From Hyposmocoma kahamanoa (taxonomy: Eukaryota; Arthropoda; Insecta; Lepidoptera; Cosmopterigidae): a stretch of 64,000 bases of DNA. The stretch covers positions 2,402,998 through 2,466,997 of the forward strand of contig NW_020653718.1 of the NCBI RefSeq assembly GCF_003589595.1, given 5' to 3'. Positions within the stretch are counted from its first letter, which is position 1; each line of letters begins with the position of its first letter. Shown piece by piece: positions 63,083-64,000 of this stretch. Both the position numbers and the translations under genes were made by a program. The notes beneath the pieces were generated by a model. That model was given only the letters and a program-made list of their open reading frames with translations. It was not told the origin of the DNA and did not search any database.

Positions 63083-64000
63083 TCGAAACTTTTCAAATTT
63101 CTTAATCAAAGTTCGTAAATCATTCGAGGTACAACATAAATAGTTAATGCTTTCTTTGAATTTCGTTTAATTAATTTAGGTTTAATTAAGCTCCCATTAC
63201 CGTGTAAGGTAGCTTATTTCAATTATAACTTTGACATTGATCGGGTGTTACCAATGGCGTTAATTAATTTTTTTCTCTTTCTGTAAGTGTTTCGAAACAT
63301 TTATATTATTATGTAAATGTAAATGCGTAGACAAGGCAATATTCGCTAAACTGAAGCTACGGTGTAACTTAGAAACAACCATAAATATGTGAAAAAAAAC
63401 CAGATAAAACCATATCTGTTATACCTACTCTGTCCAACCATGTATTTATCTTTTGATAGCTCGAATTCTAATCAATTAGTGATGTCCTTATACGTTTCCG
63501 ATTCCATGTTTTACAACTATCGATTTTATTTATGAAGAAGTTTTAATCGTTAGTGTGAGCGCATTTAAAAATTAAATATTGTCTGATTGGGCTCGTGATG
63601 TTGCATTTAAGAATTTGTATACGTACTCATGAATTAATAATTATTCTTAATGAGGATTTACGTGATGATTCCCGTTCATATGGAGAAGAATCCGACGATT
63701 CATTTTAATAAACAATAAGTATTTATTATAATTTTTTAAAATTTATTTAGTTTCATTATAATTTACTAAACAGGTATCAAAATTTATCAACTTGAATAAT
63801 CTTCGTTACATAATCTGTTGGCTCGATAAATATTGAAGCTAAAGAGCATATCCATTCACTAAAATTAAAAAATAAAAGCTTCCCGGAAGTATTGCAAATT
63901 TTTTTGTCTATGGTTGTATGTCAAAAGTTAAGATATAATAGAAGTGCAGAGGGCGAGGCACTCAACGAGTGCAGATCCTTGTTTTGGTTTCTTGACGATT

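Larger units (their letters stand above)
62340..64000. other. Upstream receptor intron or flank
   Basis: No further receptor exon was found here: no frame resembles the lobe 1 flytrap sequence expected before ELDTRII. It holds family B pieces at 62725-62890 and 63036-63082; the rest is AT-rich and unrecognised. Confidence 0.5.

Overview
This is a 64 kb piece of an AT-rich animal nuclear genome, almost certainly an insect and most likely a moth or butterfly. Genes are split by introns with GT/AG junctions. The DNA between exons is packed with tRNA-derived SINEs, LINE tails, Penelope-like, mariner and hAT-type elements of the kinds common in Lepidoptera. There are no operons, CRISPR arrays or true tRNA genes. 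Two blocks of exactly 400 N (3357-3756 and 32085-32484) are assembly gaps.

Only two host genes are supported, and they converge. (1) On the + strand, 6333-13970, lies a complete six-exon gene for a DEAD-box RNA helicase of the DDX28 type. It encodes 497 residues and all splice phases close. (2) On the - strand, from 61619 down to 15322, lie the last eleven coding exons of a metabotropic GABA-B receptor subunit 2. They cover the end of the ligand-binding lobe, seven membrane segments, the coiled coil and a long tail. The eleven exons sum to 2652 nt, an exact multiple of three, with every phase matching. The amino-terminal exons lie beyond 64000. The two stop codons are about 1.35 kb apart.

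Layout: 1-6332 is upstream DNA with MITEs, a SINE, a LINE remnant and a gap. 6333-13970 is the helicase gene, with a 1.5 kb foldback element and a LINE remnant in intron 3. 13971-15321 is the intergenic space. 15322-20562 holds the compact 3' half of the receptor gene. 20563-61553 is a series of large receptor introns crowded with repeats. 61620-64000 is further receptor intron or upstream DNA.

Several insertions can be dated or bounded from the sequence itself. hAT-like elements with exact 8-bp target duplications lie at 25472, 37611 and 51163. A 378-bp element at 47208 has 8-bp duplications and carries the start of a THAP zinc-finger exon. A Harbinger-like MITE with TTA duplications lies at 50367. 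A solo LTR at 46440 has an empty-site paralogue at 10270. A Penelope-like element at 55152-56748 has a decayed RT/GIY-YIG reading frame between long inverted arms. The arms carry a hammerhead-ribozyme-like motif whose core pair C3-G8 appears swapped to G3-C8. Repeat family letters (A to G, R, S) are labels used only in this annotation.
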